64,000 nucleotides of DNA from positions 5,988,168 through 6,052,167 of the forward strand of contig OZ020522.1 in assembly GCA_963971425.1 (NCBI GenBank), written 5' to 3'. How positions within the stretch are numbered: position 1 is the stretch's first letter; each line of letters starts with the position of its first letter. The position numbers and the translations under genes are program-made. The stretch comes from Bryoerythrophyllum caledonicum. Its lineage: Eukaryota; Streptophyta; Bryopsida; Pottiales; Pottiaceae. The notes under the pieces are model-generated. The model saw only the letters and a program-made list of their open reading frames with translations, was not told the origin of the DNA and did not search any database. Shown piece by piece: positions 10,648-23,092 of this stretch.

Positions 10648-11928
10648 TTAGCTTCCGAAAGCATCGGATTGTGACGTACCTGACGAGGCTTCCTTGACAA
10701 TGCCTGTACCGGGCTTAGCAAAGTCCTCCACTACTGTTGTTGCAACAGCTTCGTCTGCTGGAGCCCTTGACCTAATAGGCAGCACGTCCGCTGCTACTTC
10801 TTCCATTGATTCCACTAGGGGGTCTTGCAAAGAGACAGTTATATCCCAAGGATCTTCTTCACTCTCTACGACACTCTCCTTGCAACACTCATCCTGCAAT
10901 CACAAACAACATTGCACGATACTTGAGTATGGTGTGTTCAATCCTCATGAATTACCTGTGCACACACAAACTTCTGGTCTAGGCACCTTAACAAACAAAT
11001 GGCGACTCATACAGCACAGGGACTATACATAAGCAATTGAGCACAATAATCAGAAACTATGAGGCAGAATATGACATACCCCAGTACGTACATTGTCAAG
11101 CAGACATATAGGCGCTTCACGGGGCTCATTTTCTTCGTCACTGAAGCCCAAATGATGCGATTCAAGTTTCTTCAACTCCAAGTCTACAGCACTCAATTCA
11201 GGTGTGCGACGCCGGAAACGCATACTGAAAACCTCCGCAGATTCTTCAGCTACTGGTGACGGGCCTTTGTCATCCTCGACAACCACGACTTCAGGATGCT
11301 GTACCCCTGTAGATGGTACGGAGGCAGGTGTAGTACAATCACCGTCTTGCTCGTCAGTGGTGGCCGCACCAAGCAATACAGGGCCCTTCGCTGCTGCTGA
11401 GGATACCAGAGATGCGGGAGTAAGAGCAACTGCATCTTGCACTTCACGCATGGATTCCATTTGTTGTGTTTGGAATTTTGGTGCACCGGTTGATGCTAAT
11501 GATTGAGGCGTGCCTGTACGTATGTTTTTCACTCCGGCTTCTGCAGTGGAGCACTTTGATCCAAAAGGGTTGGAGGTGGCATTGCCTTCTTTATTATGTC
11601 CTAGTGGAACTGCTTCCATATGCCGCTTGCCTTGCAAGACTGCTTTCCTTGGTTCAGAATACTTGTCATCGCCAAGGCACTTCGTGAAAGTACTGTCAGA
11701 GGCTGATACGCGAGGGGCCCCAGTACCTGCGGCTGATACACCTACGGAATTCGAGCAAAATAGAAGTGGTATGAGGGATTTAAATTTCTGAGAGTTCCAA
11801 GTCGTCAGTGCATTCCCTAAAACCGCCGTAGCAATTCGAATTGGACTCACCCCAAAGAATTTCCTTGCAGCCATTGGTAATACACATAAATTGAGAAAAA
11901 ATGAAATAAAAGGATTACAGCAATACAA
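10648..11928 (-). CDS. C-terminal exons of an unrecognised Ser/Thr-rich protein
   Basis: Minus-strand frames at 11928-11050 and 10899-10648 are low-complexity, rich in Ser, Thr, Ala, Pro and acidic residues (for example EVVVVEDDKGPSPVAEESAE). The second ends in a stop. The first contains plausible introns: a donor after GAAATTCTTTGG (GTGAGTCC), an acceptor ending AACTCTCAG and a donor at CAGCCGCAG|GTACTG. So the read-through frame overstates the exon. This looks like the disordered tail of the gene whose other exons lie at 12.1-14.8 kb. No family is recognised. Exact exon limits are uncertain. Confidence 0.35.
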
Positions 11929-12092
11929 CTGTGGCGCTTCCCATTAAGTTCGTAATGGTGCAGCTGTGTACAACCTAACAAACAAGAAACATGGAAGGAT
12001 CAGAGGGTAAAGCCTTCAATAGGAGTCCCGTAACTACTCTCAAGCTCAGTCGTACGGTTGTGAGACGATATGAAGGGAATTCAAGCACTTAC

Positions 12093-12540
12093 CCATTATG
12101 TGAACGCCGTGGATTTGTACAGCGGTGGGCTCGCGCGCACGACCTGTTGGGATGCTGTTGGCTTGTGTATGTAGAGCACGTGCCTGTTCGTTGCCTTCAA
12201 CATCTACAGTGGATGACTGAAAACCCCAACTCTTCAACCACAAGGGATGCGCCTCTCCACAATGCGAATGAGCGCACAAGGATGTCTCCTTAAACGAGTG
12301 TGCCGCACACCAAGGATGGTAGACATGGCTGCATGCACAAACTAAGAAGTCCCTGTAAAGAAACCCCTCTGAACATACGCTGCAGTGTTGAATGTGCAAA
12401 GCGCTGTCCTTTGGCATTTCTGGTGAAATGTCCTCAATATGATTTGGCTGTGGATGCGGGTGAAGAACCACACCATCTCCCCCTTTGGTAAGGTTGTCCA
12501 GGTGCTCTTCAAGAGCTGTCAAGCGGGACTGAGCACCCAA
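12093..12540 (-). CDS. RING-like zinc-finger exon
   Basis: The frame encodes a short coiled-coil-like start (SRLTALEEHLDNL) and then a clear metal-binding cluster: C53-x2-C56-x11-C68-x-C70, H75-x2-C78, C89-x4-C94, with extra His residues between. The spacing is RING or RING-CH-like, so an E3-ligase-like or protein-binding role is possible (inference from family). A strong donor, ATGG|GTAAGTGC, ends the exon near 12093. The first Met is probably internal: upstream sequence on the same strand continues the coiled coil in a shifted frame. Confidence 0.5.
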
Positions 12541-12824
12541 AACCTTCCATGTGACCTCATCAAGAGCACTTCGGAATTTCCATTTCTACGACAGTCAAAT
12601 CGGTCATCTTTTTGGAATGGCCTTCTAGGAGTCGTGCTACGAAATCGGAGCCAGCAACTCCTTCCATTTCTTTCATAGTTTCCTGTACTTGTTGAATTCC
12701 AAGAAGGCTAGCTCAATGTTGTTCAGCTGCTGCATCGGCCTTCCCTTGTAGGTCCTCTGCTTCTCCCTCCAATTTCTGTAGTGACGCGGCGACAAACTGA
12801 ACAAGTTCTTGTACCTCTGACTTC
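12541..12824 (-). pseudogene. Coiled-coil segment of the same gene, with a stop and frameshift
   Basis: After an acceptor (GGTCCTTGCAG|GAAGTC), the minus strand encodes SEVQELVQFVAASLQKLEGE and more helix-forming sequence. It then meets TGA near 12710. Protein-like sequence (LLGIQQVQETMKEMEG) continues in the same frame past the stop. A frame change near 12570 is needed to enter the RING-like exon. Either a small intron was missed or this copy is decayed. Confidence 0.4.
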
Positions 12825-12848
12825 CTGCAAGGACCTCCGTTTACAGGA

Positions 12849-13203
12849 CATGCTAGTCAAGAAGTACCCTGAATGATTAGAAGTGACAAGTAGTACTAAT
12901 TAAAGTACTCATTAATAGTATCCAATACTAAACTGCACAAGTTAATTACTTCATGTCAGTGTGTAGTCCTCAAAGCAAAAGGAAGTACTGTTCAGAAGTC
13001 CAAATAGGACTATGGATGTTCACAGTACATGCTAGTCAAGAAGTACCCAAAATGATTACAAGTGACAAATAGTACTAATACAATTTCTTAATAGTACTAT
13101 GTCAACCCTCCAAAGGACGAGTAAAAGACTTCATGTGAGTGCGTAGTCTTCACAGTACAAGGAAGTACTTTAAGGAAGTCCTAATAAGACTATGGATGTC
13201 TCC
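12849..13203. repeat. Two diverged tandem copies of a 178-bp unit
   Basis: ACATGCTAGTCAAGAAGTACC begins at 12849 and again at 13027. Both copies then share GACAA-TAGTACTAAT, GACTTCATGT or ACTTCATGT, GTAGTC, GGAAGTACT and GACTATGGATGT in the same order. The repeat sits in the inferred intron between the exons at 13774 and 12824. Confidence 0.75.
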
Positions 13204-13773
13204 ATTTCTGCAAGGCAGAGTAGTCTTTGCGCAGGTGTATTCAGCAATGGACTTCACACAAGTACTAGTGTGAGACCTTAGTAGTATATCAGGTAGAGCC
13301 GTAGAGCAAAGTACTATCCTATACATGGGACCAGCATTCCTTGAATATGATGGGGATTGTTGAGTACATAGTCATACAAAGCGCAAGTCCTATGAAACTA
13401 GCAAAACACTTCATATAGATTGTAGAGGTTTAGTAGTGCAAAGCGAGGGTACAAGTAGGGCAATCACGAACTAAGCGCAGTACTCGTATGTCTTACAAGC
13501 CACAGGACCTACTGATAGAGCAGAGGCTGAACGTGACTATGTACTCCCGAGAAGTGCAAAGTACGTCAAGTGCTATTTTGTACTTCAAAGGAACGTTAGG
13601 ATGACAAAGGTCCATGGACTCTGTCCAACAGACAATGTGGACCACAGGTTCACCCAAAGCATTAGACCAAAACACGACACAAGTATACCGTACACAGGAG
13701 AATTGCAGAGGGCACACTTTGTACGGCAAGCAAACATAGTTTTGGTTGCAAGTGTAAGCAATAATGTCAGTAC

Positions 13774-14837
13774 CTTTGAGCCCGCCTGGCATCGCTCAAA
13801 GTAGACAGTCGAGTGATTTGCTTTTCAGGTTTCATGTCCGGAAATTCTTTGTTGTCTTCGTGCCATCCTTGAAAGAGCTGAATGCACGGCTTCCTCTCAT
13901 CCTTGACATCTAAGTACTTCGAGATGGCTTCACTTTCTGCAACCTCCGCAAATGTTTTCTTCTGCACCTCTGCAAGTCGGGTGAGCCACGTCTTAACACG
14001 CCATGCAAATGCTTGCCGTTGACCTAGATTTGTTTCCGATGCAAAACCAGCCCAATTGATGTTGTGTCCTTTAGTTTGAAGTGTCCAGCCCATGGCCAAC
14101 TCCTTCCCGACATGAGTGGCGCACTGAGTTTTCTGGTATATTTGGCAGTATAGAGACTCTACTTCTGTTCTCAAAGCAGGAGTGAGCCTCTCGGTAAGAA
14201 GGAACCCATTTCGCCCTTTTTCTTGACCAAATAGGGCCTCTACATCAGCCAAAGGCACATCCTTCTCCATCTTCAGCCTATGCGGATTGATCCCATCACG
14301 AGGGAGCTTGCAAGAAGTGTGGAAAATGTCCTCCGACATGGCTGTAGGTGGGCGCTTTGATGAATGGCTGAGCATGTTAATTTGCCGGCGGCACTCCTCC
14401 TCAGTGTATGTAATCTCCCCAACTGCACCCTTCTTTCGCTTTCCTCGTTGGTTCCATTCTTTCTCCTCCGAACTATTGCTGTCTGAATCACCACGGCTGT
14501 TCGCTTTGGATGGGGACTGTGACACTACTTGTCTGCCCTTCCTCTTCGAACTCGCGGCAGCCCTTGCACCCTTTCTCATCATTTTGTCACCGGCCTCCCC
14601 TGCAACAGAAGTCATGCCTTTTCCATCTTTCTGTGACTCTGAATGAACGGGCCGCACAGGCGGTTTCCGCTTGCCCTTTTTCTCATATGTAATGGGCTGG
14701 TCATCGTCTGCATCACGGTTGTCAGCAACCTTCCCATGTGGAGCGGGAGGAGGACAGCTACGGCCGTCCGCATTAGTTGTTTTCATTCTCGCCATGGACT
14801 TGAACTGTCGGATCTGTGGCCATGTTAAAAGACGCAT
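13774..14837 (-). CDS. First exon of an unrecognised basic nuclear-type protein
   Basis: The frame begins with Met in MRLLTWPQ; a second Met (MARMKTTNADG) is a reasonable alternative start. Residues 20-130 are highly basic with Lys/Arg clusters (KKGKRKPP, SSKRKGRQ, QRGKRKKG) that look like nuclear localisation signals. The C-terminal half is globular-looking, with Trp/Leu-rich helices (GWTLQTKGHNINWAGFA, RQAFAWRVKTWLTRLAEVQ). It ends at a donor, CAAAG|GTACTGAC, and joins in phase to the coiled-coil exon at 12824. No catalytic motif is recognised. The same gene appears to carry a RING-like finger downstream. Confidence 0.5.
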
Positions 14838-16186
14838 GTTAGAAATTAGTGCTTTGAAGAGCTAGGAATACATTGTAGACCACAAATAGTATTGAAGAAG
14901 TACTACAAGAGTCATCATACAAGCGTGGAGGACCTCCAAAGGACAACGTGACTATCCCATTGTATACAGTACAGGAATAGTACTTCAAAGGATAGCAACA
15001 GTAATGTGGAAATACAACAAGGGATGGAGTAGGTACTCTAAACACTACCAAACACACGTAAAACTCACTGGAATGAGGACTACTAAGAACTAATGCGTCC
15101 ACAAATGACTCAAAAATGATGGTGTTCTTTAATGAGCAGCCGCATGAGTAAGAAATTGTGGATCTGTAAGAAGCTTTAGACGGAACCACCGAAACCCTAG
15201 TTGTAGTTGTAGTCTATCTGCGAATGATCCCTAACCTGACCGCTATAAAATTCATACGGAATTGAAAGAGGCCAAATTGCGTCCAAGACAGCGTGTCCCT
15301 ACATAGACGTTGGAATGGTTAACAATGTCATTACAATTTAGGCTGCACAAAGATGAGGGCAAGTATGCGCTAACAATCTACCGTAATCCATATCCAATGT
15401 GAGGACTGGGGAATTGATCCTTATGACAGCCGAGGAGATGAAGGCTAAATCCGAGTTATGGGAGCCCTACCGTAAACCACTTTCTCTAAGACGTCTCTTG
15501 ATTCCTCCCACAAAGAGTCGCTGTTTGGAAATGAAATGACCCATGCCCCCCAACAACAACATAAGACCTGGAACTACCTATTAATTCAGAAGAAGCGATT
15601 AGACTCGTCACCTACCTCTTTTCACGGCGGAACTTTTCCCTTGTCGAAGATTAACTTGTACAGCAACACACTCCTCTGAAAGTGCCCCTACTGTCCCAAT
15701 TCACCACGCACAATATGGTCTTCTTCAGCTTCCTTCCCACACGTCCACGGTCGCTGTAAGCCATATAACAACAGCACTGCTGCAAAATTTGCATCGAAGG
15801 CCTACAGAAGCTCCTTACTTTGAAAACCGTAAGACTATCATGTCTTTGCAACGACGTCTTGGCATGCTAAACCGCAAACTCTATGATTCTCGAGCTACTG
15901 CCTTCTCCCGCAATCGCCAACTCCATGGCCGCCGAACGTTGACATAATTACTAGACGGCGCAGTGTCATTGATCACACGGAAATGGATGGAATCACGTTG
16001 TACAGTTCATCCGCGGATGTCATCTGTGCCTATCATCCATTGTTCAGTGTCCCCGTGCCATCCCTGCGTTCAATCAGCATCTCCATCGACGGTCCACGTT
16101 TTCATCTCTTGTGCGCCTAATAGTACTGCAGGTACTCGTAGTACGTATAGTACTAGCACAGCGAAAATCAGAAACGCAACAAATAG
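14838..16186. other. Non-coding interval upstream of the basic-protein gene
   Basis: No exon is supported. 14860-15180 again has many GTACT words, as has 16120-16160. This is the 5' flank of the minus-strand gene starting at 14837, but no clear TATA box was identified. Confidence 0.35.
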
Positions 16187-16210
16187 GACAAGTGTTTCTT
16201 GCAATCGCCC
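16187..16210. repeat. Isolated transposon terminus, matches the 24-bp TIR of the 20,387-21,104 element
   Basis: GACAAGTGTTTCTTGCAATC followed by GCCC differs from the right TIR at 21081-21104 at two positions. No partner end was found. It lies exactly at the change from mixed-GC sequence to the AT-rich island. Confidence 0.65.
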
Positions 16211-17458
16211 TGAAACTACCTTGACATAGCTAATAAAATTTGAATCCTCTAAGAATGTGATTTGAGAACTAAATTTGGTTTTTTTTGGACTCTTGTATGC
16301 CATATATTATTGGTTATATACATACCAAATTTCAAAAGTTGATGAAGTCTTTGCAAAAGATTCTCCAAAGATATCTAAATTGCCCGAGTTGCCCAAATTC
16401 TTTTGGGCAGTATCATTTTTTATTTTGACACTTGATTCAAAAAGAAAAGATTTTTACTAAAGGGGTACATGTATACATCTTGTGTCAAAATTTCATGAAC
16501 ATCCAACCAAAATTAACTTCATAAGACCCTACCCGAATTTCAAGTGAATTGACACTTAGTCCTTTAGGGATTATTAATAAAAGCAATGCTCAGTTGCTTA
16601 TTTGGACACAATTAGGTGTGATTACCTTAAGTAGGTCTACATTTGGAGGCCATGTTTGCTTGCTAGCTCTCCATTGTTAATATAGCAAAGAATCAATAGG
16701 AGTTACATAGAAGTAGAAGAATGCTTAAATAATATTCAAGTTTATAGATTCAATCAATATAGGATTGTTTATGTCAAGATGTGAACTTGATGTATGTTGC
16801 TACAAATCTAGATCCATTTTTATGTCCTAGATGGCATGGATTTTCTTAAAATAATTTTTTAGAGATTGATTAAAGGTATAAGGGACTATTTAGATTAACC
16901 TCTAAGTGGTCCTATGGGCATAATGTGTCTACAATAACTTTAAAAATTGCAAATACTCTACATTACCTGATGTACTGAGAAAAATCCAATTACAGAACTA
17001 TTAGCATTGATACAATTGAATTTTGTGCAAAATTATAAAAATTATTCAATCTTGAATTCACATTCTATGAACATCACCAAGAATGTGTTCATGTATACTA
17101 GTGTGCCCTACCGGTGCCACAGCCAAAACAAAAGTAAAAGTAACTTTCTTATTTTCTAATTCATAAAAAACTTTGAAATTCAATAACTTCCACAATGTAG
17201 GTCCAAGCGCCACAAAACAAAGCTATTGCACTCCTTGCAGAGAGCTTTTCAATGGTACCAAGAACGTGACCAAAGGACCCATGGTCCAAGAGATCTTACG
17301 ATGACAAACAAACAACTTCTTTTAAGGTATAGATAGATTGGCCAAGCTACTATTTTATGAGAAAAGAGCGTAGTATTGTTTTGCCTACACCTTGGTCAAG
17401 TTCTTTCACCAGATGTGTGAATAAGTGTGTTCATTGCTAACTAGTAAATTAGGACACA
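16211..17458. other. AT-rich non-coding sequence
   Basis: No gene. At about 16560 there is GTCCTTTAGGGATTA, resembling one end of the TTAA-flanked elements listed below, so an element remnant may end here. Confidence 0.4.
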
Positions 17459-18371
17459 TTAACCCCTGAAGGACCAAGGTCATTTTCTGTCAAAAACCAC
17501 CCAAAACTGCCCTTTTTGCTGCATTCATCTAAGGAAACAAACAAACAAACAAACAAAAATTAGAATCTAACCATAGAATCTTATACTTTACTTGTCTGAG
17601 ATCACATGGTAAAAATTTCATGAAGTTTGACCATGTAGATTGAAAGTTATTAGCATTCAAAGTTGAAAAAAAAGTTTTTTTTGAACATTGGATTGCAGCT
17701 TTAGATGACTTCAATTGCCGTTTGTGGAAATTTTTTGCACTGCAGTTATTTATTTTTAGAAACTTAATGTTCAAAAATTCAGTTGAGAGTCAATGAAAAT
17801 AATTCAAGAAAACGAAAACTTGATTTTCATTCTTTAAAAATTTGTTAGGTAGAGGTAGGTCCAAGATTGAAAAAAAAAACTAAATCGTTAATAACTCAAA
17901 GATGGGATTAAAGCACAATAATGCCAATAGTGAGATTGTCCAACAATGTTTTTTGAAAAATTGTTAAAATTGCATTCAAAAATGAATTCGACAAGTTATT
18001 TTTTTAGAAAGATGCTCGAATTGCCTGTAAAACAAGATCATCCATAACTTTCTCGTAACAAATCCAAATGGAATGAATCAAAGCTTCACATATAGATAAA
18101 AGTACAATATTTGAGAAAAATAATACCAAAAAATATATATCTGATTTTTTGTGGATTTTTTTTTCTGCCCGAAATCTTTTGTCTATGGTTATTGTGGCAT
18201 AACTTTTGCTTCAGGGCTTGGATTGAAATAAAAATTATATATGCACAAAGCTCTTGCAAAAGTGCACAACCTCAAAAAATCCCAAAAAATTTCAAGGGAA
18301 ATTAAAACAATAGGAACCTGCCCGGACCCATTTTGTCCCCCCAAGGGGACAGATGGTCCTTTAGGGATTAA
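17459..18371 (+). mobile_element. 913-bp TTAA-flanked foldback element, copy 1
   Basis: The left end is TTAACCCCTGAAGGACC and the right end is GGTCCTTTAGGGATTAA, an inverted repeat with two mismatches bounded by TTAA on both sides. TTAA duplication and CCCY-type ends are the signature of piggyBac-superfamily elements (established), so this is inferred to be a non-autonomous piggyBac-like element. It has no coding capacity. Its interior matches, in reverse orientation, the element at 21879-23092, for example CATGGTAAAAATTTCATGAA and the segment ending AACCATAGAATC. Confidence 0.55.
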
Positions 18372-20382
18372 GGTAAACTTGCCTATGACAAGTAGATTGA
18401 GTGGTTCATCCTTTTCCCATGGAAAAAAAAATCCATTTTTTTTCCTCACAAAGACTACTGTGATGAATGAACTAATGAAGGACTCAATTAAAATTTTATT
18501 TTTTGGACAAAGTATGAATTTTTTATGAATTTTGAAAGTATACAGCCCAATTGCTTCTACACAATCTGTAGACTACCCCAAATCAACAAAAAAAAGCTTC
18601 CATGATGATCATCTTACCACCTAAAGCAAACAAAATGTTTTCTAACATGGCTACTAAATTTCCTAATATGGCCATAATATGAAGGAATTAAAAAATAAAC
18701 TTTTGTAATGAGAAAGGTATAATTAACCTATGATAATCTGTTATTATTCCATCACCATCTCCCAAGACATTCAATGTGGCCATACATCAGTCTAATGCAG
18801 TCTTCATCCATATTTTTAGGAAAAACTTGTTATGACTTGATATAAGACTGTCAAAGGTAGTTTTGTAGATGTTTGCATTAGGTGGTTTGCTTGTCATAGG
18901 ATGGTTTAGCTTAGTCTTACACCGCTTCATCTAATCATTAGTGTACCTTGGACAATCTAGCAACTGGGTCCCATTGGCATTTGATTGTAAGTGGTGTCAT
19001 CTTGCAGAGAATGTAAGGTGGATACTCCGAAAACCTACACTTTTTGTTGTTGTGCCTAATTACTATTTTTAAGATATGTCTGTACTTGGTGTTAAAGAGT
19101 ATTGTTTTGCACTTGAGAGGATACATTGCACATTTACTATAAAATTGTTTCATTGTAACATTTATTAAAAAATTGTTGCCAAATCCTTATTACTTTTGTT
19201 ACTACAATAAATAACTAATATTAAAGGACAAAGAAAATATTTGTATATTATACTTTGCCCGTCCTATTATACTACAATGATTTGTCCTAATAGTGCATGT
19301 GACACTAATTTATAAAATCGCTCTAATTTGAATTAGTACAAGTAAGAATATTTTTGTATTTTACCAATTTCTACAAATTTAAAATAACACTAGTGGTTGG
19401 CGCTTGCTATGCTACGCATTCATCATTTGAATTTTATTAGGATTTTTTTATATTAGATAAAATGCAAAACAAAAATTTCAATAAATCTTCAAATAAAAAT
19501 TACTAAAATCATTGTATAATTTTATTAATAAGTAAGCATATATTGAAATGTACAACAGAAATTTATTATATGATGAATGAAATAGATGCAATGGTGAATA
19601 TTGTAAAAGATACACATACATTAAAATGCATTAGAAATTTGACTCAATTATTACAAAGAATGGCAACCCAAATTGTAGAATTGAAAAGAAAAACTTGTAA
19701 ATCTCAAAAACTTTGTGAACAACTTAATTGTTGTGAAATCCAAAATCGCTTCAATTGAATAAATTTCTCAAATCATTTAATAGTAGCAATAGAAAATTGA
19801 AATCATGAAAGCTCAAAGCTCACAAAAGCACAAAATCATAGAAGTGCAAAGAAGTGTAAAGCCAAGAGAAGCAATGGAATTGCTACCTCTATAATATCAC
19901 CCTATGGATCCTCTTTAATATCACCTTAATTGCAACAATTATATTATTTCTATAATATCACTCTTTGTAAAAAGTGATATTGCAGAGGTTATTGCAAACT
20001 ACTACTCTATTTCTCTTATATCACATTGTGTGAAAATATGATTTCTATGTATGCATGATTGAAAATATTTTTACAAAATATTTAAAACAATTATTTTAAA
20101 AGACTTATTGAAATCATTATCATGTATTCTATTCAAATATATCAAAATTTTACCAATATATGATACAATGGATGCATAACAATGCAAGCCCAAGCTCCTA
20201 GTATTAATGGTAGCATTTGTGATATTACAGAGGGAGTTATGATTTTAGTAGTATGATAGTGACACTATTTTTCTAGGTGACACCAATTTTCCCCCTCACT
20301 AATAGGACAAATCAAAAGTAGTCTTTTTTAGTCTTTTTTGTAGTAATGAAAGTATTATGGATTTGATAAAGATTTTTAATGC
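18372..20382. other. AT-rich non-coding sequence
   Basis: Nothing recognisable; small open frames (for example at 19543) lack motifs and have strongly AT-driven composition. Confidence 0.4.
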
Positions 20383-20386
20383 ATGT

Positions 20387-21104
20387 GGGTGATTGCAAGA
20401 AACACTTGTCCCTTTTTTTGTGTCCCCTTGCCCTTGGACATATGGTTTTTTGCTTATAACTTTTGCATAGTTTGTTTGTTAGGTATGAAATTTATAGTGA
20501 AGGTACATACAACATTGGTTAATATTTTCATAATTTTTAAAATTAGTTTATTATTTTTAAACAGCCCCCGATTGGGTGTCTACCTTGGCCATTTTGAAGG
20601 TTTTGAGTCCTATTTTTGATCCAAAAATGCGAATTTGAAGCTGAAAATTGGTATACAAGGACATCTACTATCTTTACATAAGTCTACCAAATCATTTCAA
20701 AAAATAAACAATTGTCCACCTTCCATATGTGTTCTAAGTGTCCACCTTTGCACAGGTGTAGAGAACACAATTCTTTTTTCCTCGTGATGAAATTAGTAGA
20801 GATGAAGCATCTTTAAATTAGGAAAAAACGGATTTTTCACTTTTCTTTTTGAATTTCTTTACTATTTTTTAAGAGTTAAATTCCAAAGTACCTATTTTCT
20901 TGCATTTTTCAACACTCTTTGACTAAGCATAACTTTTAGAGATAAATTTTTTGAGGTCTAAATTTTTGGAGACTTAAGTTTTTCAATGCTTTATAAATTA
21001 TCCATATTTTATTTCATTTTTATAAATTTTATATAAAAAGTTGTAGTACTCCAGTATTAAGGCCGTTTTGAGTCAAAACCGACAAGTATTTCTTGCAATC
21101 ACCC
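20387..21104. mobile_element. 718-bp non-autonomous element with 24-bp TIRs
   Basis: The left end is GGGTGATTGCAAGAAACACT followed by TGTC. The right end is GACA then AGTATTTCTTGCAATCACCC. They are inverted repeats with one mismatch in 24. ATGT flanks both sides (20383-20386 and 21105-21108), consistent with a 4-bp target duplication. No ORF of note. The superfamily is not assigned. A third copy of the same terminus lies at 16187. Confidence 0.7.
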
Positions 21105-21108
21105 ATGT

Positions 21109-21878
21109 TTAAAATTAGATGTTTCTATAGTGAATGGCGTTGATTCTTTTCAATTGCAAAATGCTCAATGTATCCATATTTAGAAAGTATGGAACGAATA
21201 AAATGTTGAGGCGTTGAGCTTGCTCCTATCTTACAGAATGCATTTAAAATTCTAAGATTATTACAAAAGGTATCTATCATAATCAATTGTAGATGACTTA
21301 CAAAAATTTGGAAGTTTGGAAATTTGATAAAATGAAGGTATGTAATGTGTTTTGGTCTTTTATCCAAATCAACTACAAGTTGTTGTAAAAAATGATTTTA
21401 TTTTTCTTCAAAAAATCATTTTATAATCAAATTTTGAAGTTCATAAACTAGACATTTTGTCTTTTACTTCAATAGTTGAGTGTTCAAATGCAAATACAAA
21501 AATATATTATAAAGCCTAAATCAAGTTTGATGCACATTTTTAAAAGAACATTATTCTACAGTGGTAGCAAAGTGTCTTTGATGTCTAATACTATTTTAAT
21601 ATTATAGGATTAAACTATTAGCCTTCAAGTCTTAAATGTTGAAATGATAAAATTCTTATTATGAGAGAAAATGGAGGTACCAACAATATTGTTTTATGCT
21701 TTAGAACAATACACTCTTCAAGAAAGCAATTTTAATGTTCTAACACGTAGTACTTTTTATTTATCCTAATAGTTAGGCGCAAATTTAGATTTACTTACAA
21801 AGGTTTTATCACACTTTTTTTTTTTTTGGGGGGGGGGAGAAATAGTACAATATAATAAATATTTTAAACCCCACTAGT
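21109..21878. other. AT-rich non-coding sequence
   Basis: Nothing recognisable apart from homopolymer runs, including a T-run followed by a G-run at 21819-21837. Confidence 0.4.
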
Positions 21879-23092
21879 TTAACCCCTAAAGTCCCATTGG
21901 CCCTACAAGGGACAAAATGCAACTTTGGGTAGGCTCCTAATTGTTCAAATTTTGTCATGATTTTCTGAAACTTTTTGTAAAACTAGAAAACACATAAGTT
22001 TTCTAAGAATAAATTTTTATTTCAATTAGTGCCCGGGAGCAAAAAGTTATGGCACAATAAGGCAAAAACAAAGGTCGGCGGGCAATACAAAAAAAATCAC
22101 AAAAAGTTAAAATTAAAATTTTTAAATAATAATGTTTTAAAAGTATAATATTTTTTTCCTACAACATTATATTTTTGTATACCTGTGAAGCTTTGATTCA
22201 TTCTATTTGAACTAGAGACGAGAAAGTTACGGACAATCTTGTTTCTTGGGCAATCTAATTTCAAAAAATAACTTATAGGATTTGTTTTTGAAAGTAATAT
22301 TCACAATTTTTCAAAAACATTGTTGGACGGGGTTAAGCTTGTTTTTCTAGAACAATCTAACCATTGGGATCATTGTGTTTCAATTCCATCTTAGAGCTAT
22401 TAACAATTTAGGTTTTTGTTCATTCTTGGACCTACTTCTACTTAACAATTTTTTAAGGAATGAAGATCAAGTAATTTTTTCTTGAGATTTTTTTCCTAGA
22501 CTTTCAACTCAATTCATCAGCATAAAATTTTCTTAATTCAAATTCCATAGTGCAAAAATTTCCACAAATGGCAGTCAAAGTCATTTGAAATTGCAAAATA
22601 TCATTCAAAAGAACTTTTTTTCCAACTTTGAATGTTAATAGAGTTATTCGTAAAGTACCCAAAATCGGGGTTTAAACCCATGAGTTTTGTGAAAAAGCCG
22701 GTTGAGTTAAAAAAGTCAAAATAAAAGTGGGTATGAAACTTATTTTTCCATCAAAATGGTGCCTAAAAAAGTTTGGTCCCCACTTTTGAAGTCGCGTGAC
22801 ATAAGTATCTTGCAAAAAAGTTTGACACTTCAACTATGGTTGCCTTCTAAACTTCAAAAAAAGTCATGCCCAAAGTGGGGGGGACTTTACAAATAACTCT
22901 AATATCTTCAAATTTGTGTGGTCAAACTTCATGAAATTTTTACCACATGATTTGAGACAAATCTAGTACAAGATCCTATGGTTAGATTCTTAAGGAAATG
23001 TTTTTTATATTTTCTTGGGTGAACACAACAGAAATGGCAATTTTGAGTGATTTTTGACAGAAATTAAAATGGCCTTGGGCTTTAGGGATTAA
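21879..23092 (-). mobile_element. 1.2-kb TTAA-flanked foldback element, copy 2 (inverted)
   Basis: Ends are TTAACCCCTAAAG at the left and CTTTAGGGATTAA at the right, each bounded by TTAA. Its interior is the diverged reverse complement of the element at 17459-18371. It shares the TTCATGAAATTTTTACCACA region, the CCTATGGTTAGATTCTTA region and the CATTGTTGGAC region. It is about 300 bp longer, with an extra segment near 22680-22890. Non-coding. Confidence 0.5.

Noticed and set aside
19543..19758. 71-codon frame in the AT-rich island as a gene
   Set aside because: Short, strongly AT-driven composition, no domain, no neighbouring exon.
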